Shown piece after piece: positions 1 through 7,894 of a stretch of DNA of 64,000 bases. Position 1 is the first letter of the stretch, and the number at the start of each line of letters is the position of its first letter. Source of the stretch: an uncultured Opitutales bacterium (GTDB taxonomy: Bacteria; Verrucomicrobiota; Verrucomicrobiia; Opitutales; Intestinicryptomonadaceae); assembly GCA_900548275.1 (NCBI GenBank), contig URJY01000002.1:62001-126000 (forward strand). The letters are read 5' to 3'. Under the pieces are notes generated by a model that searched no databases, was not told where the DNA came from, and worked only from the letters and a program-made list of their open reading frames with translations. Position numbers and translations under genes: made by a program.

Positions 1-854
1 AGCTCCGTTTTGCGCCCCGTTTCGACGGTGTTGCGCCTGCTGAATTCCACGAATCTGGCGCAGAAAAGAATCCAGTTTCTGACCTTTTCGAATTCCACGC
101 TTCCGCTGTGCTGGCGGAACTCCACCGTTTTGTGGCGCCAGTAGCTTTGGCTGTTCAGCTTGAAATACCTGCTGCCTCCCGTCACGGCGTCTTCGAGCAT
201 GCGCAAATTCGCGGCGGATTCGATTTTTGCGTTCCAGTCGCAGACCCTCATCGAGCGGCAGTATTGGTTGTGCCTGCGGCTCGGCGGCATGAACGAGTCT
301 ATCGTCCGCTCCAAAGCCGCGTAGTTTTTGTAGAGGTTCTTCCAGACGCGTATGTCGGTTTTGAAGTCGTCCGTTCCCAAGTGGACGTGCAGCCCGCAGC
401 ACTTTCTTATCCGCGCCCCAGCGTTTACGAGCGCGTTGCAGACCTTTTCGAGTTCGTCTAGACCGCTACGGGCTTTTAGCACGGGGCTTACCACCTCGAA
501 GCCGCCGTCAACCGAAGCGTCGGAGACGATTTTCCAATGCGTTCTCGTGTCGTGGTTGTAGCTCTCGATTTCGCATTCGACTCCGGCGTTCCTTATCGCG
601 GTGCGGATTTTGTTTTCGCTTTCGTGGATTATTTCCATCTCCACCCCGAACGTCCTGTCGAACGAAAACGTCTCCGAGCGGAATTTTCTCGGGCGGGCGA
701 CTCCGTAGACCGAGGCGTAAACGTTTTGCACGAAACCGTATCCGACGCCCATCGCTTCGGCGACCCGTTTGCGGGTCATTCCGAGTTGCAGAAGCATTTT
801 GATTTTTGCCGTTTTCGTGCCGGTTTGTTCGAGAATATTCTGTATGTTTTCCAT
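1..854 (-). CDS. Amidoligase-family protein with N-terminal HTH, prophage (3' end beyond window)
   Basis: The minus strand is open from ATG at 854 to the left edge, about 284 codons without a stop. Residues ~20-45 look like a helix-turn-helix (RKRVAEAMGVGYGFVQNVY). The remainder matches the Amidoligase_2 family: FGVEMEI near residue 70, GGFEVVSPVL near 117, CGLHVHLG near 155 and a late EFRQHSGS. Members are ATP-grasp-like/COOH-NH2 ligase enzymes thought to form amide or isopeptide bonds, and they are common in phages, where the substrate is usually unknown. An AGGGAA ribosome site lies just upstream and a TATAAT -10 box at 902-907. It is divergent from the methylase gene. The HTH-ligase combination suggests a DNA- or protein-modifying role in the phage, which is inference. 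The family call is fairly secure; the C-terminus is not visible. Confidence 0.8.
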   Translation of the reverse strand, partial: MENIQNILEQTGTKTAKIKMLLQLGMTRKRVAEAMGVGYGFVQNVYASVYGVARPRKFRSETFSFDRTFGVEMEIIHESENKIRTAIRNAGVECEIESYNHDTRTHWKIVSDASVDGGFEVVSPVLKARSGLDELEKVCNALVNAGARIRKCCGLHVHLGTDDFKTDIRVWKNLYKNYAALERTIDSFMPPSRRHNQYCRSMRVCDWNAKIESAANLRMLEDAVTGGSRYFKLNSQSYWRHKTVEFRQHSGSVEFEKVRNWILFCARFVEFSRRNTVETGRKTE

Positions 855-901
855 GGCGTGTTCCCTTGTTTTTGACGCCCGTATACACGCTCTATATTTC
901 G

Positions 902-907
902 ATTATA
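902..907 (-). promoter_or_regulatory. -10 box of the amidoligase promoter
   Basis: TATAAT on the minus strand, 48 nt before the amidoligase ATG. No convincing -35 box stands at 16-18 bp. The divergent intergenic region 855-1041 also holds the small inverted repeat CCGTAAATACGG near 974, possibly an operator. Confidence 0.4.
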
Positions 908-1021
908 GCAAGTTATATATCAACTAGTTGCGAAAATATATTTTTTCGGGATTCCGACTATTATGCTTGACTAAATTCCGTAAATACGGATGCGCCGGAA
1001 CGACGTGCACGCGGGCGGAAA

Positions 1022-1028
1022 TTGACAA
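1022..1028 (+). promoter_or_regulatory. TTGACAA start-associated motif (methylase)
   Basis: TTGACAA begins 20 nt before the ATG at 1042. Here it forms the left half of a perfect inverted repeat (TTGACA-AGT-TGTCAA, 1022-1036). No SD sequence precedes the ATG. It is one of eight equally spaced copies in the prophage. Confidence 0.6.
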
Positions 1029-1041
1029 GTTGTCAAAATGC

Positions 1042-2277
1042 ATGGAAGACAAAAAGGCAAAGGCTCTGGCAAACGGCGTCGAGGTGTGGTGTTCCTTCGA
1101 CGAACTCGTTCCGACGGAAAGGCTCCTAGAAAACCCGAAGAATCCGAACAGACACCCCGAAGCGCAGGTAGAACTGCTCGCAAAAAACATAAAATATTTC
1201 GGGTGGAGACACCCCGTTACGGTGTCGAAACGCAGCGGATTCATCGTGGCGGGACACGGCAGACTCGCCGCCGCGAAAAAGCTCGGCGTGAAAATCGTTC
1301 CCGTGGACTATCAGGATTTCAATTCCGACGCGGAGGAGACGGCAGTTCTTGTAGCCGACAACAGGCTTGCGGAACTATCCGAAACGTCGGAGGAGGATTT
1401 GAAAAAAATCCTCTCCGAACTTGACGGAATAGTCGATTTGGACCTTACGGGATTTTCCGAGACGGAAGCCGAACAACTTCTGCGCGACATCGGTTCCGAA
1501 GAAGTATTGGAGGAGGACGTTCCGGACGTTCCCGAAAATCCGCTGACGAACTTCGGCGATGTATTCGAATTCGGCGGGCATAGGCTTATGTGCGGAGATT
1601 CCACCGACCCCGAACAGGTGAAAAAACTAATGGACGGAGTTACCGCCGATATGGTTTTTACGGATCCGCCGTACAACGTGGACTATGATGGAAACGGACG
1701 CAAAATAGAAAACGACAACCTCGGAAACGCATTTCCCGAGTTCCTCGAAAAGGTCATAAAAAACGTCTTCGAATTTTCCGACGGCGCTATTTACATCTGC
1801 ATGTCCAGTTCCGAAATCGGCACGTTGCAGTCGGCGTTCCGCAGGCTCGGCGGGCACTGGTCAACGTTCGTTATCTGGGCGAAGGACACCTTCACACTGG
1901 GACGCTCCGACTACCACAGACAATACGAGCCGATTCTATACGGTTGGCGGGAGGGAGGTCCGCACCACTTTTGTGGGGACCGTTCGCAGGGAGACGTCTG
2001 GGAATTTCCGAAGCCGAAGAAAAACGACGTACACCCCACGATGAAGCCCGTAGAATTGTGCGAGCGCGCGGTGTTGAATTCGTCGAAGCCCGACGGCGTC
2101 GTGCTCGACTTGTTCGGCGGCAGCGGCTCGACGCTCGTCGCCTGTTCGCGGACGAAGCGCAGATGCCGCATGATGGAATTCGAGCCGAAATACTGCGACG
2201 TAATCCTGAAACGCTATCTTGCGCTTTATCCAGACTCGGAAATTTTGCGCAACGGAGAAAAATTTACAATTATTTAA
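1042..2277 (+). CDS. ParB-like nuclease domain / DNA methyltransferase fusion
   Basis: 411 residues from ATG at 1042; this start was chosen because ParB-type homology begins there and because of the TTGACAA motif 20 nt upstream. The N-terminal ~140 residues are ParB/Srx-like (NRHPEAQ, then VAGHGRLAAAKKLG). The C-terminal part is an amino-methyltransferase of beta-class order: DPPYNVDYDG (motif IV) precedes LDLFGGSGSTLVA (motif I, AdoMet binding). Such fusions are common in prophages and modify adenine or cytosine-N4 in phage DNA, protecting it from restriction or regulating packaging. It is divergent from the amidoligase and is followed by an HNH gene. The target sequence cannot be read from the protein. 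Confidence 0.9.
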   Translation: MEDKKAKALANGVEVWCSFDELVPTERLLENPKNPNRHPEAQVELLAKNIKYFGWRHPVTVSKRSGFIVAGHGRLAAAKKLGVKIVPVDYQDFNSDAEETAVLVADNRLAELSETSEEDLKKILSELDGIVDLDLTGFSETEAEQLLRDIGSEEVLEEDVPDVPENPLTNFGDVFEFGGHRLMCGDSTDPEQVKKLMDGVTADMVFTDPPYNVDYDGNGRKIENDNLGNAFPEFLEKVIKNVFEFSDGAIYICMSSSEIGTLQSAFRRLGGHWSTFVIWAKDTFTLGRSDYHRQYEPILYGWREGGPHHFCGDRSQGDVWEFPKPKKNDVHPTMKPVELCERAVLNSSKPDGVVLDLFGGSGSTLVACSRTKRRCRMMEFEPKYCDVILKRYLALYPDSEILRNGEKFTII

Positions 2278-2323
2278 TATATTTGTTTGAAAAATCAAAA
2301 CGGGAGATATATCTAACGAGTAT

Positions 2324-3109
2324 ATGTTAAGTATAACTCCTCATCATAATTTTACATATGCGCAATCTTATTGGATTGCGATGGCATTAAAACTGCATGC
2401 TCTTTTCATTGAAAATGAATGGGATATGCACACCATATTGAATCCGGAAAAATACAAGAGACTTTTTATCCAAGTTCGCGATTTGAATGATCTCGCCAGA
2501 GAATTGTCCGGAAATCAATCCATGCATCCATCAAATTTAAGCACGGGAGTTCATGCCTTGTCGATAAAGGATGAATTTCCCGACGAATCGAAATCAAAGG
2601 CAGCCTATCGTTTAAAAACCAATTCTTCGCTTCGCGGACGCGAATCGATAAAAGATATAACAATAGCTTATAAAAATCAACCCCATTCAGCAATTAAAGT
2701 AAAAGACTTGTTTAAATGGGTAGCTGATGTATACGTTCCCGTTATAAATTCCTATCTTGCGCCGAGAGACAATGAATATCCCCAAGAAGATCCTGTGCCT
2801 GAGAATATGATTCAACGCAAATACGGAATAAATAGAACTCGAAGCATAAAACATATGATAGACGCCAAAGCGCGCGACAATTTCACATGTGTCGTATGCG
2901 GATTTCATTTCAACGGTAAAATAGTCGAAGCGCATCATTTGAATCCCCTGTCTGAAACGGATGAACCCCGCTATTCTTCCCCCAAGGATATAGTGACATT
3001 GTGTCCGAACTGCCATAGAATTGCACACCTATTATTGCAATCCCAAGACCTCCATAAAAAAGACAAACTTATAGCCGAGATAAAGAAAGCCTACGATACC
3101 TCCGAATAG
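2324..3109 (+). CDS. HNH endonuclease-like protein, AT-rich cargo
   Basis: 261 residues. The C-terminal ~80 residues form a classical HNH domain with two zinc-binding CxxC pairs: FTCVVCGF, EAHHLNPL and TLCPNCHRIAH. The N-terminal ~170 residues are not recognised. The gene is clearly more AT-rich than the flanking phage genes, which suggests a moron. It sits between the methylase and the gpW-like gene, close to where HNH genes occur beside packaging genes in many phages. A role in packaging (with terminase) or in restricting competitors is possible. No strong SD is seen; ATG at 2324 is the first start. Confidence 0.75.
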   Translation: MLSITPHHNFTYAQSYWIAMALKLHALFIENEWDMHTILNPEKYKRLFIQVRDLNDLARELSGNQSMHPSNLSTGVHALSIKDEFPDESKSKAAYRLKTNSSLRGRESIKDITIAYKNQPHSAIKVKDLFKWVADVYVPVINSYLAPRDNEYPQEDPVPENMIQRKYGINRTRSIKHMIDAKARDNFTCVVCGFHFNGKIVEAHHLNPLSETDEPRYSSPKDIVTLCPNCHRIAHLLLQSQDLHKKDKLIAEIKKAYDTSE

Positions 3110-3115
3110 GAATTT

Positions 3116-3122
3116 TTGACAA
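3116..3122 (+). promoter_or_regulatory. TTGACAA start-associated motif (gpW-like)
   Basis: TTGACAA begins exactly 20 nt before the ATG at 3136. It follows the end of the HNH gene by 6 nt, and no SD is present between motif and start. Confidence 0.6.
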
Positions 3123-3135
3123 ATTACGAAATCCT

Positions 3136-3387
3136 ATGGCGACAGACTACTCCATAGGATTTACGGAGGAGGAAGTGTTGGAAATCCTCTCCGTCCAGAA
3201 AGCCGAGCTGAAAAAGACATTGCAGTCGTTTTCGGATTCGGGAAGTTCTGCGACGAAACGCAGGCTCGACGAGATAAACTCGATAATATCGAGCTGCCAG
3301 CTTGCGCTTCGGAAAATGAATTCGCAAAAATACGGCGGGACAAGCCGCATACACACTTCGGATTTGAGCGGGGGATTTCCGCTATGA
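3136..3387 (+). CDS. gpW-like head-tail joining protein
   Basis: 83 residues. Size and position directly before a lambda-type portal, with a 4-nt overlap into it, match lambda gpW, which stabilises packaged DNA and builds the head-tail interface. The N-terminal part (FTEEEVLEILSVQKAELKKTL) and a second segment (KRRLDEINSIISSCQLALRK) suggest two helices, as in the gpW fold. The call rests on synteny and predicted helices rather than a clear motif. It is the first gene of the structural module in this window. Confidence 0.6.
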   Translation: MATDYSIGFTEEEVLEILSVQKAELKKTLQSFSDSGSSATKRRLDEINSIISSCQLALRKMNSQKYGGTSRIHTSDLSGGFPL

Positions 3388-4799
3388 ACTTCCGCAGATT
3401 TCTAAGCGGAATATTCTACTCGATAGGCGACGCGTTCGATTCGGCGAAAGTCTCGCCTAGGCGCGGAACTCCTCCGGGGGCGTACCCCACCGACGCCAAA
3501 AACGAACTTCCGTCGTATACCAGAAACGAGCTCGTCCGCCGCGCGAGGTATTTGGAGAAAAATTCCGGACACATACGCGGAACCCTGCGCGACATGAAAG
3601 TCTACGGCATCGGCGACGGCATACGCCCCAACGCAAAGAGCCCGAATTCCGACTGGAACAGAAAGGCGGAGGAGTATTTCAGAAACTGGTCGCGCAGATG
3701 CGACATAACGAACAGGTTTTCGTTCAGAGAGGTTCAGGGACTGGTCTCCCGCGCAATCGACGTGGACGGGGAGGTTTTCGTAGTCAAAACGTACGACAGC
3801 AAAAAACTCCCGAAAATCCAGATCCTCGAAACCCACAAACTCGTCGGGGAATCGTCTGACGAAAACACGCAAAACGGAATAACCTTCGGAAAGTTCGGGG
3901 AACCGCTCTTCTACAATTTCAAGTGCGGGGACGCAACCCGCAGAATTCCAGCTTCGTCGGTTCTGCACATATTCGAGCCCGAGCGCGTTTCGTATGTCAG
4001 GGCGTTCCCGGGCATACAGCATTCGATACTCGACATCCTCGACAGGAACGAAATCCTCTCGCTCGAAAAGCACAAGGTAAAACTCATATCCGACATCGCG
4101 AGAATAATCACAAGCGAAAACACGAACATCGACGACGATTCGGATTTCAGCGTAAACGCGGGCGGCGGGGACATTCCCCAAACAAATCCCCGCGACATCG
4201 AAAGAAAATTCGGGGGAAAGAGTTTCAGACTGAACCCCGGAGAGAAAATCGAGGCGTTCGAAAGCAACATTCCGTCGCCGACGTTTTCGGGTTTCCTTGC
4301 GGAACTGCAACGCAGCGGCTCGCTCGGAGTCCTTCCGTACGAATTCGCGGTGGATCCGTCCTCCGTTGGCGGCGCGGGCGTCCGCCTCGTTCTTTCCAAG
4401 GCGCAGCGATACATAGACGACAGGGGCAGAACCCTCGACGAGCGCCTGAACCATCCGCTCTGGATGTTCGTAATCGGGCACGCTATAAACTGCGGCGAAC
4501 TCGAAAACCAAGTCGGCTGGCACAAAGTCGCGTGGACGCACCCCAAACGCGCCACGGTGGACGCGGGCCGCGAGGAACAGCAGCAGAGACTGAACGTGGA
4601 GGCCGGCTTGAAAACTCTCGAAAACGCGTATTCGGAGCTGGGGCTTGATTTCGAGGACGAAATGCAGACGCGCGCGGCCAACGCGCGCCACATAATGCGA
4701 CTTGCGGGAATTCCCGACAACGAACCCATTCCGCTGTGGATGCTCTACAAACCGCAGGGCTCGCAGGTCATAACGGTGGACTCTCCCGCGAATAGTTGA
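3384..4799 (+). CDS. Phage portal protein, lambda family
   Basis: 471 residues, normal length for the lambda gpB-type portal. Diagnostic segments include RARYLEKNSGHIRGTLRDM near residue 50, VDGEVFVVK near 130, and LPYEFAVDPS with a following KAQRYIDDR near 315-355. The portal forms the dodecameric ring at one capsid vertex through which DNA is packaged and ejected. The start overlaps the previous gene (ATGA type), showing translational coupling. The stop codon lies inside a 28-bp perfect palindrome (4789-4816). Confidence 0.9.
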   Translation: MNFRRFLSGIFYSIGDAFDSAKVSPRRGTPPGAYPTDAKNELPSYTRNELVRRARYLEKNSGHIRGTLRDMKVYGIGDGIRPNAKSPNSDWNRKAEEYFRNWSRRCDITNRFSFREVQGLVSRAIDVDGEVFVVKTYDSKKLPKIQILETHKLVGESSDENTQNGITFGKFGEPLFYNFKCGDATRRIPASSVLHIFEPERVSYVRAFPGIQHSILDILDRNEILSLEKHKVKLISDIARIITSENTNIDDDSDFSVNAGGGDIPQTNPRDIERKFGGKSFRLNPGEKIEAFESNIPSPTFSGFLAELQRSGSLGVLPYEFAVDPSSVGGAGVRLVLSKAQRYIDDRGRTLDERLNHPLWMFVIGHAINCGELENQVGWHKVAWTHPKRATVDAGREEQQQRLNVEAGLKTLENAYSELGLDFEDEMQTRAANARHIMRLAGIPDNEPIPLWMLYKPQGSQVITVDSPANS

Positions 4800-4816
4800 C
4801 GCGCGTCAACTATTCG
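4789..4816. repeat. 28-bp perfect palindrome spanning the portal stop codon
   Basis: A self-complementary sequence (arms CGAATAGTTGAC and GTCAACTATTCG around GCGC) covers the end of the portal gene and the start of the 42-nt gap before the protease. No T-tract follows, so it is not a standard terminator. A hairpin that controls relative translation or RNA stability, or a protein-binding site, is possible. Confidence 0.6.
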
Positions 4817-4820
4817 GGAT

Positions 4821-4827
4821 TTGACAA
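4821..4827 (+). promoter_or_regulatory. TTGACAA start-associated motif (S49 protease)
   Basis: TTGACAA begins 21 nt before the ATG at 4842, directly after the palindrome at 4789-4816. No SD is seen. Confidence 0.6.
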
Positions 4828-4841
4828 GCGGCAATATTTTA

Positions 4842-5678
4842 ATGAACCGTGAAAATTTTCTGCAAAACTCGTTCCGCGCGTGGAATATTCTGCCTGCGGC
4901 GTTTTTGGAACTGTGCAACCGCAACGCCGCAGAAGTCCCGCGCGAATGCGTCGGAACCGACGCCGACGCGTGGCGCGGCGCGTTCGCTCCGTTCGTGAAA
5001 CAGCGCAAAAAAACATATGTCGACGAAAACAAAATCGCCCGCATCGAAATAAGGGGCCCACTCTTTCGGGAGGAAGCTCCGTTTACGGTTGCTGCATGCG
5101 GAGGAACGGACTACGACGAGCTTCTCGACGATTTGATGTATGCGGAGAGCAACGCCTGCGGAATTTTCCTCGAAATAGACTCTCCCGGCGGACACGCGGC
5201 GGGTAACGCGGATGTCGCAAGGGTATTTTCGGAAACAAAGCTTCCGGTAGTGGTCCACGCTAGGGACTACTGCTGTTCGGCGGCGTATGCGATAGCATCG
5301 GGAGCCAACTACGTTTTCGCAAACGCCGACGCGCTTGTCGGCAGCATCGGCACAATTCTTCCTCTAATCGACGAGCGCGGGCTTTGGGAAAAGCTCGGGA
5401 TAAAACCCGATTACATAACAAACCGCGACGGCGTTTTGAAAACGTCGGGAATGCCCCCGAACCAGTCGGATTTGGAACGTCGCAGTCTGCAGCTCGAAAC
5501 GGAGTCGTTCTTCTCGCTTTTCAAAAACCATGTCTTGAAACACAGAAACATTCCGTCGGAGGCCATGAGGGGACAGGCGTTTGTCGGCTTGAAAGCCCTC
5601 GAAAACAATTTAATCGACGGCATACGCGGAAAATCCGCAGCCTACGAAAAACTGCTTTATTTGACAAGGAGGTCTTGA
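4842..5678 (+). CDS. S49-family capsid maturation protease (lambda gpC-like)
   Basis: 278 residues from the ATG at 4842; an in-frame TTG at 4821 lies inside the TTGACAA motif and was rejected as start. The ClpP/crotonase-like fold of SppA proteases is visible: FLEIDSPGGHAAG, then VVVHARDYCCSAAYAIASGA with the nucleophile Ser in CCSAAY, then ADALVGSIGTILPL. In lambda-type phages this enzyme degrades the scaffold and trims head proteins in the procapsid. Its place between portal and scaffold fits. It is separated from the portal by a palindrome and followed at 2 nt by the scaffold gene. Confidence 0.88.
   Translation: MNRENFLQNSFRAWNILPAAFLELCNRNAAEVPRECVGTDADAWRGAFAPFVKQRKKTYVDENKIARIEIRGPLFREEAPFTVAACGGTDYDELLDDLMYAESNACGIFLEIDSPGGHAAGNADVARVFSETKLPVVVHARDYCCSAAYAIASGANYVFANADALVGSIGTILPLIDERGLWEKLGIKPDYITNRDGVLKTSGMPPNQSDLERRSLQLETESFFSLFKNHVLKHRNIPSEAMRGQAFVGLKALENNLIDGIRGKSAAYEKLLYLTRRS
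5661..5667 (+). promoter_or_regulatory. TTGACAA start-associated motif with overlapping SD (scaffold)
   Basis: TTGACAA begins 20 nt before the ATG at 5681, inside the last codons of the protease gene. It is the only copy that runs directly into a strong SD (AAGGAGG at 5666-5672). Confidence 0.6.
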
Positions 5679-5680
5679 AT

Positions 5681-6142
5681 ATGGACAAGCCAAACACATT
5701 ACAGGAAGCGGTTCTCTCGCTGGAGAATCTGCAAAACAAAATCTCCTCGCTTTCCGCCGAGCTCGAATCCGCCGAATCGGAAAACGTCAAACTCAAAAAC
5801 GAAAACGAAGAACTCTCGTCCGAAATCTTCGGGCTGAAAAGTTCCGTGGAAAGCGAGCAAAGCGCTAACGCGGAATTGAGGTCGAAACTTTCGGAGCTCC
5901 AAAAGCGGTACGACGCCCTTGCGGCGAAGGATGCCGACGTAGAAAAACGGGCCTCGCAAATCGCCGCGAAAATAGCGGGTGAATCGGGAACGGAGACTCC
6001 CGTGGAGGTTCCGCAAGGCGGGGAAGAACCGTCCGTTTCGGAGATTTCCGAAATGCTCTCGAAGGCTTCGGGGCGCGAAAAGGCCGTTCTTATGGACAAA
6101 TACGGCGACAGGATTTCCGAATATCTGCGCCGAAACAAATAA
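5681..6142 (+). CDS. Coiled-coil head scaffolding protein (predicted)
   Basis: 153 residues. Residues ~10-105 are a long heptad-rich coiled coil dominated by Glu, Lys, Ser and Leu. An acidic/proline linker near 115-125 follows, then a short basic C-terminal helix (DKYGDRISEYLRRNK). This architecture and its position between protease and major capsid match internal scaffolds such as lambda Nu3; the basic tail would bind the capsid lattice. Unlike Nu3 it is a separate gene, not nested in the protease. A strong AAGGAGG SD supports high expression. Function is inferred from synteny and composition. Confidence 0.7.
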   Translation: MDKPNTLQEAVLSLENLQNKISSLSAELESAESENVKLKNENEELSSEIFGLKSSVESEQSANAELRSKLSELQKRYDALAAKDADVEKRASQIAAKIAGESGTETPVEVPQGGEEPSVSEISEMLSKASGREKAVLMDKYGDRISEYLRRNK

Positions 6143-6160
6143 CCGAAAGGAGGAATTTTT

Positions 6161-7063
6161 ATGGCAAACAACATAGCATCCGGACTCAAACGCGCGGTGA
6201 TACTCAAATCCGCGATGGAGGCGTTCAAACACAGACTGGTATCTCTGGGACTGTTTTCGACGGTGTTCAGGGACGTTCCGCTGGAGGGCTCGAACGACAT
6301 CGAGGTTCCCTACTATCCGCTCGAAACCGCGGCGTCGAAAGACTACGACGGCTCCTACAAGTTCGACGAGGGCGACTTGGAGTCGCGCAAGGTCACGGTC
6401 AACCGCAGAAAATACCAGTCGCTTACATACACGTCGGAGGAAAAGGCTCGCCAGCCGTACTTCGACCCCGAGCAGCTTGGTAGGCTCAAGGGCGCAAAAC
6501 TCGCCGAAGACGTCCTGTGCGACATACTCTCGTGCGTAACCTCGAAGAATTTCGGGGCGGCGGCCGTTACCGCCAACGCCGACGAATTCGACGCGGACAA
6601 CGTCATCGACTTGGAGACGCTCTGCGACGAGGCCGACTGGCCCGACTCGATGCGCGGGTTGATAATCAAAAGCTCGTATTTGGGAAATCTCAAAAAGAAC
6701 ATCGTCTCGGCAGGCGGAGAGGGAAATTTCGGGTTCTCCCCCATTGCGAGGGAGCTGCCCGATTTGTTCGGATTCAGGCTTTCGCGCTTCAACAGGATTC
6801 CGGCGGGAGACGAAAAGCTGGCGGGATTCGCGGTCTATCCGAGCGCGATACTCGTGGCGCTTTCCCCGATAACGCCCGCGCCCGAAGTGCATATGGCGCT
6901 TTCCGCGTACGAGACGTACACCGATCCCGAAACTGGACTTACTCTGGAATACCGTTCGTGGGGCGACCCCGACTCGGACTCCGCCAAAAGCATAATCGAA
7001 TGCAACTACGGCTTCGCCGCCGGAGAGGCGTCCGCAATCAAGAGAATCTGCGCATCGAGTTAG
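6161..7063 (+). CDS. Major capsid protein
   Basis: 300 residues, preceded by a good SD (AAAGGAGG) 8 nt upstream. Position directly after the scaffold, length and overall character (N-terminal helix, then FRDVPLEGSNDIEVPYYPL, and a long beta-rich C-terminal half) fit an HK97-fold major capsid protein. It would assemble into the procapsid around the scaffold. Family assignment is by synteny; the exact Pfam family was not recognised. Confidence 0.75.
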   Translation: MANNIASGLKRAVILKSAMEAFKHRLVSLGLFSTVFRDVPLEGSNDIEVPYYPLETAASKDYDGSYKFDEGDLESRKVTVNRRKYQSLTYTSEEKARQPYFDPEQLGRLKGAKLAEDVLCDILSCVTSKNFGAAAVTANADEFDADNVIDLETLCDEADWPDSMRGLIIKSSYLGNLKKNIVSAGGEGNFGFSPIARELPDLFGFRLSRFNRIPAGDEKLAGFAVYPSAILVALSPITPAPEVHMALSAYETYTDPETGLTLEYRSWGDPDSDSAKSIIECNYGFAAGEASAIKRICASS

Positions 7064-7067
7064 GGAT

Positions 7068-7370
7068 ATGAATTCGCACATATTGGTTGGATACGGTTTC
7101 GACAAAACCCACAGGGTTGTACTCGACGGAGCGCCGTATGCGCAAATCAAGAAGGTCTACAACGAAACGAAGCAAAGCGGCGAATTTTCGAAGCTCGAAA
7201 TCTGGTCGAGGGCAAACGGTCTCGAAAAGTCGAAGCGACTAAAACGCGCCGCGGAGAATGCAGAGAGGGAAGTGGCTGCGGCGGAAAATGTCGATACGGA
7301 CGATTTCAAGATAGAAACGCCCGCACCCGAAGAGCAATCCGGAAAAAAGAGGAAGCCGAAGAAGTCGTAG
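7068..7370 (+). CDS. Small head-module protein in the FI position
   Basis: 100 residues, starting 4 nt after the capsid stop. The first ~45 residues are a compact domain (HILVGYGFDKTHRVVLDG); the rest is a charged helix ending in a Lys-rich tail. It occupies the place of lambda gpFI (DNA-packaging helper) or of a head completion protein. No family was recognised, so function is open. A rho-independent terminator stands 22 nt after the stop. Confidence 0.55.
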   Translation: MNSHILVGYGFDKTHRVVLDGAPYAQIKKVYNETKQSGEFSKLEIWSRANGLEKSKRLKRAAENAEREVAAAENVDTDDFKIETPAPEEQSGKKRKPKKS

Positions 7371-7392
7371 CTTCGGAATTTCCACGACATCG

Positions 7393-7436
7393 ATACGCAA
7401 ATCCACGCATTGCGGATTTGCGTATTTTTGTTTTTG
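7393..7436 (+). terminator. Rho-independent terminator after the capsid genes
   Basis: A perfect 12-bp stem (7393-7404 with 7413-7424), an 8-nt loop and a following T-rich tract. It ends the capsid transcript before the opposite-strand toxin cassette. Tail genes therefore need another promoter or antitermination. Confidence 0.85.
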
Positions 7437-7447
7437 AATGGGGTTGC

Positions 7448-7894
7448 CTATTTTCGATCCGATGAAATCGACTCCAATATTCTCAGTTGAAGAGCCTCGT
7501 TTCTAAAATCGTCGTCTATTATTGCCGTAAAAATATCCCTTAAAAGTTCTTTAGATATTTTATTTTGAGCCAAATTCAATATGACGTCCTCCATATCACG
7601 AAGAAAATTTTTACAGCAGTACATATATCCGTTCAACATGAGAAACTGCATCGACAAGGTCAAAGCGATTCTCTTATTGCCGTCGACAAAGCAATGACAA
7701 TTGCAGGCCGAATAGCACAAATGGGTGATTTTATCTTCGAACGTAGGATAATATTCATCGTTTTTAATCATCTCGAGAGCCGATTCCAATCTCGAAATAT
7801 CCAGCTTTTCGCAGGATCCGCCTCCGCTTTTTTCGACGGTCAAGCGGTGGGTTTCGATTGCATCGGGCAATGAAAGATAGCGAATATTACCCAT
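7448..7894 (-). CDS. Doc/Fic-family toxin
   Basis: 148 residues. The Fic-fold active-site motif is HCFVDGNKR at residues 67-75, the Doc-type variant H-x-F-x-D-x-N-K-R rather than the AMPylator motif HPFxxGNGR. Doc toxins phosphorylate EF-Tu and stop translation. The start overlaps the stop of the upstream regulator gene by 8 nt, giving a coupled two-gene cassette on the strand opposite the phage late genes. It ends next to the terminator at 7393-7436. The cassette is AT-richer than its neighbours and looks like an inserted moron for plasmid-like addiction or superinfection defence. Confidence 0.85.
   Translation of the reverse strand: MGNIRYLSLPDAIETHRLTVEKSGGGSCEKLDISRLESALEMIKNDEYYPTFEDKITHLCYSACNCHCFVDGNKRIALTLSMQFLMLNGYMYCCKNFLRDMEDVILNLAQNKISKELLRDIFTAIIDDDFRNEALQLRILESISSDRK

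Noticed and set aside
508..888. 126-residue Arg-rich minus-strand frame
   Set aside because: It lies in another frame of the amidoligase gene, which has clear family motifs; the Arg-rich composition is typical of a shadow frame.
4821..4841. TTG start for the S49 protease
   Set aside because: The seven added codons coincide with the recurring TTGACAA motif, which in other genes lies outside the coding sequence.
5699..7150. Long (483 codons) minus-strand frame under the scaffold and capsid genes
   Set aside because: It is antisense to genes with good SD sequences, synteny and coding character; its product is Arg/Val-rich without motifs.
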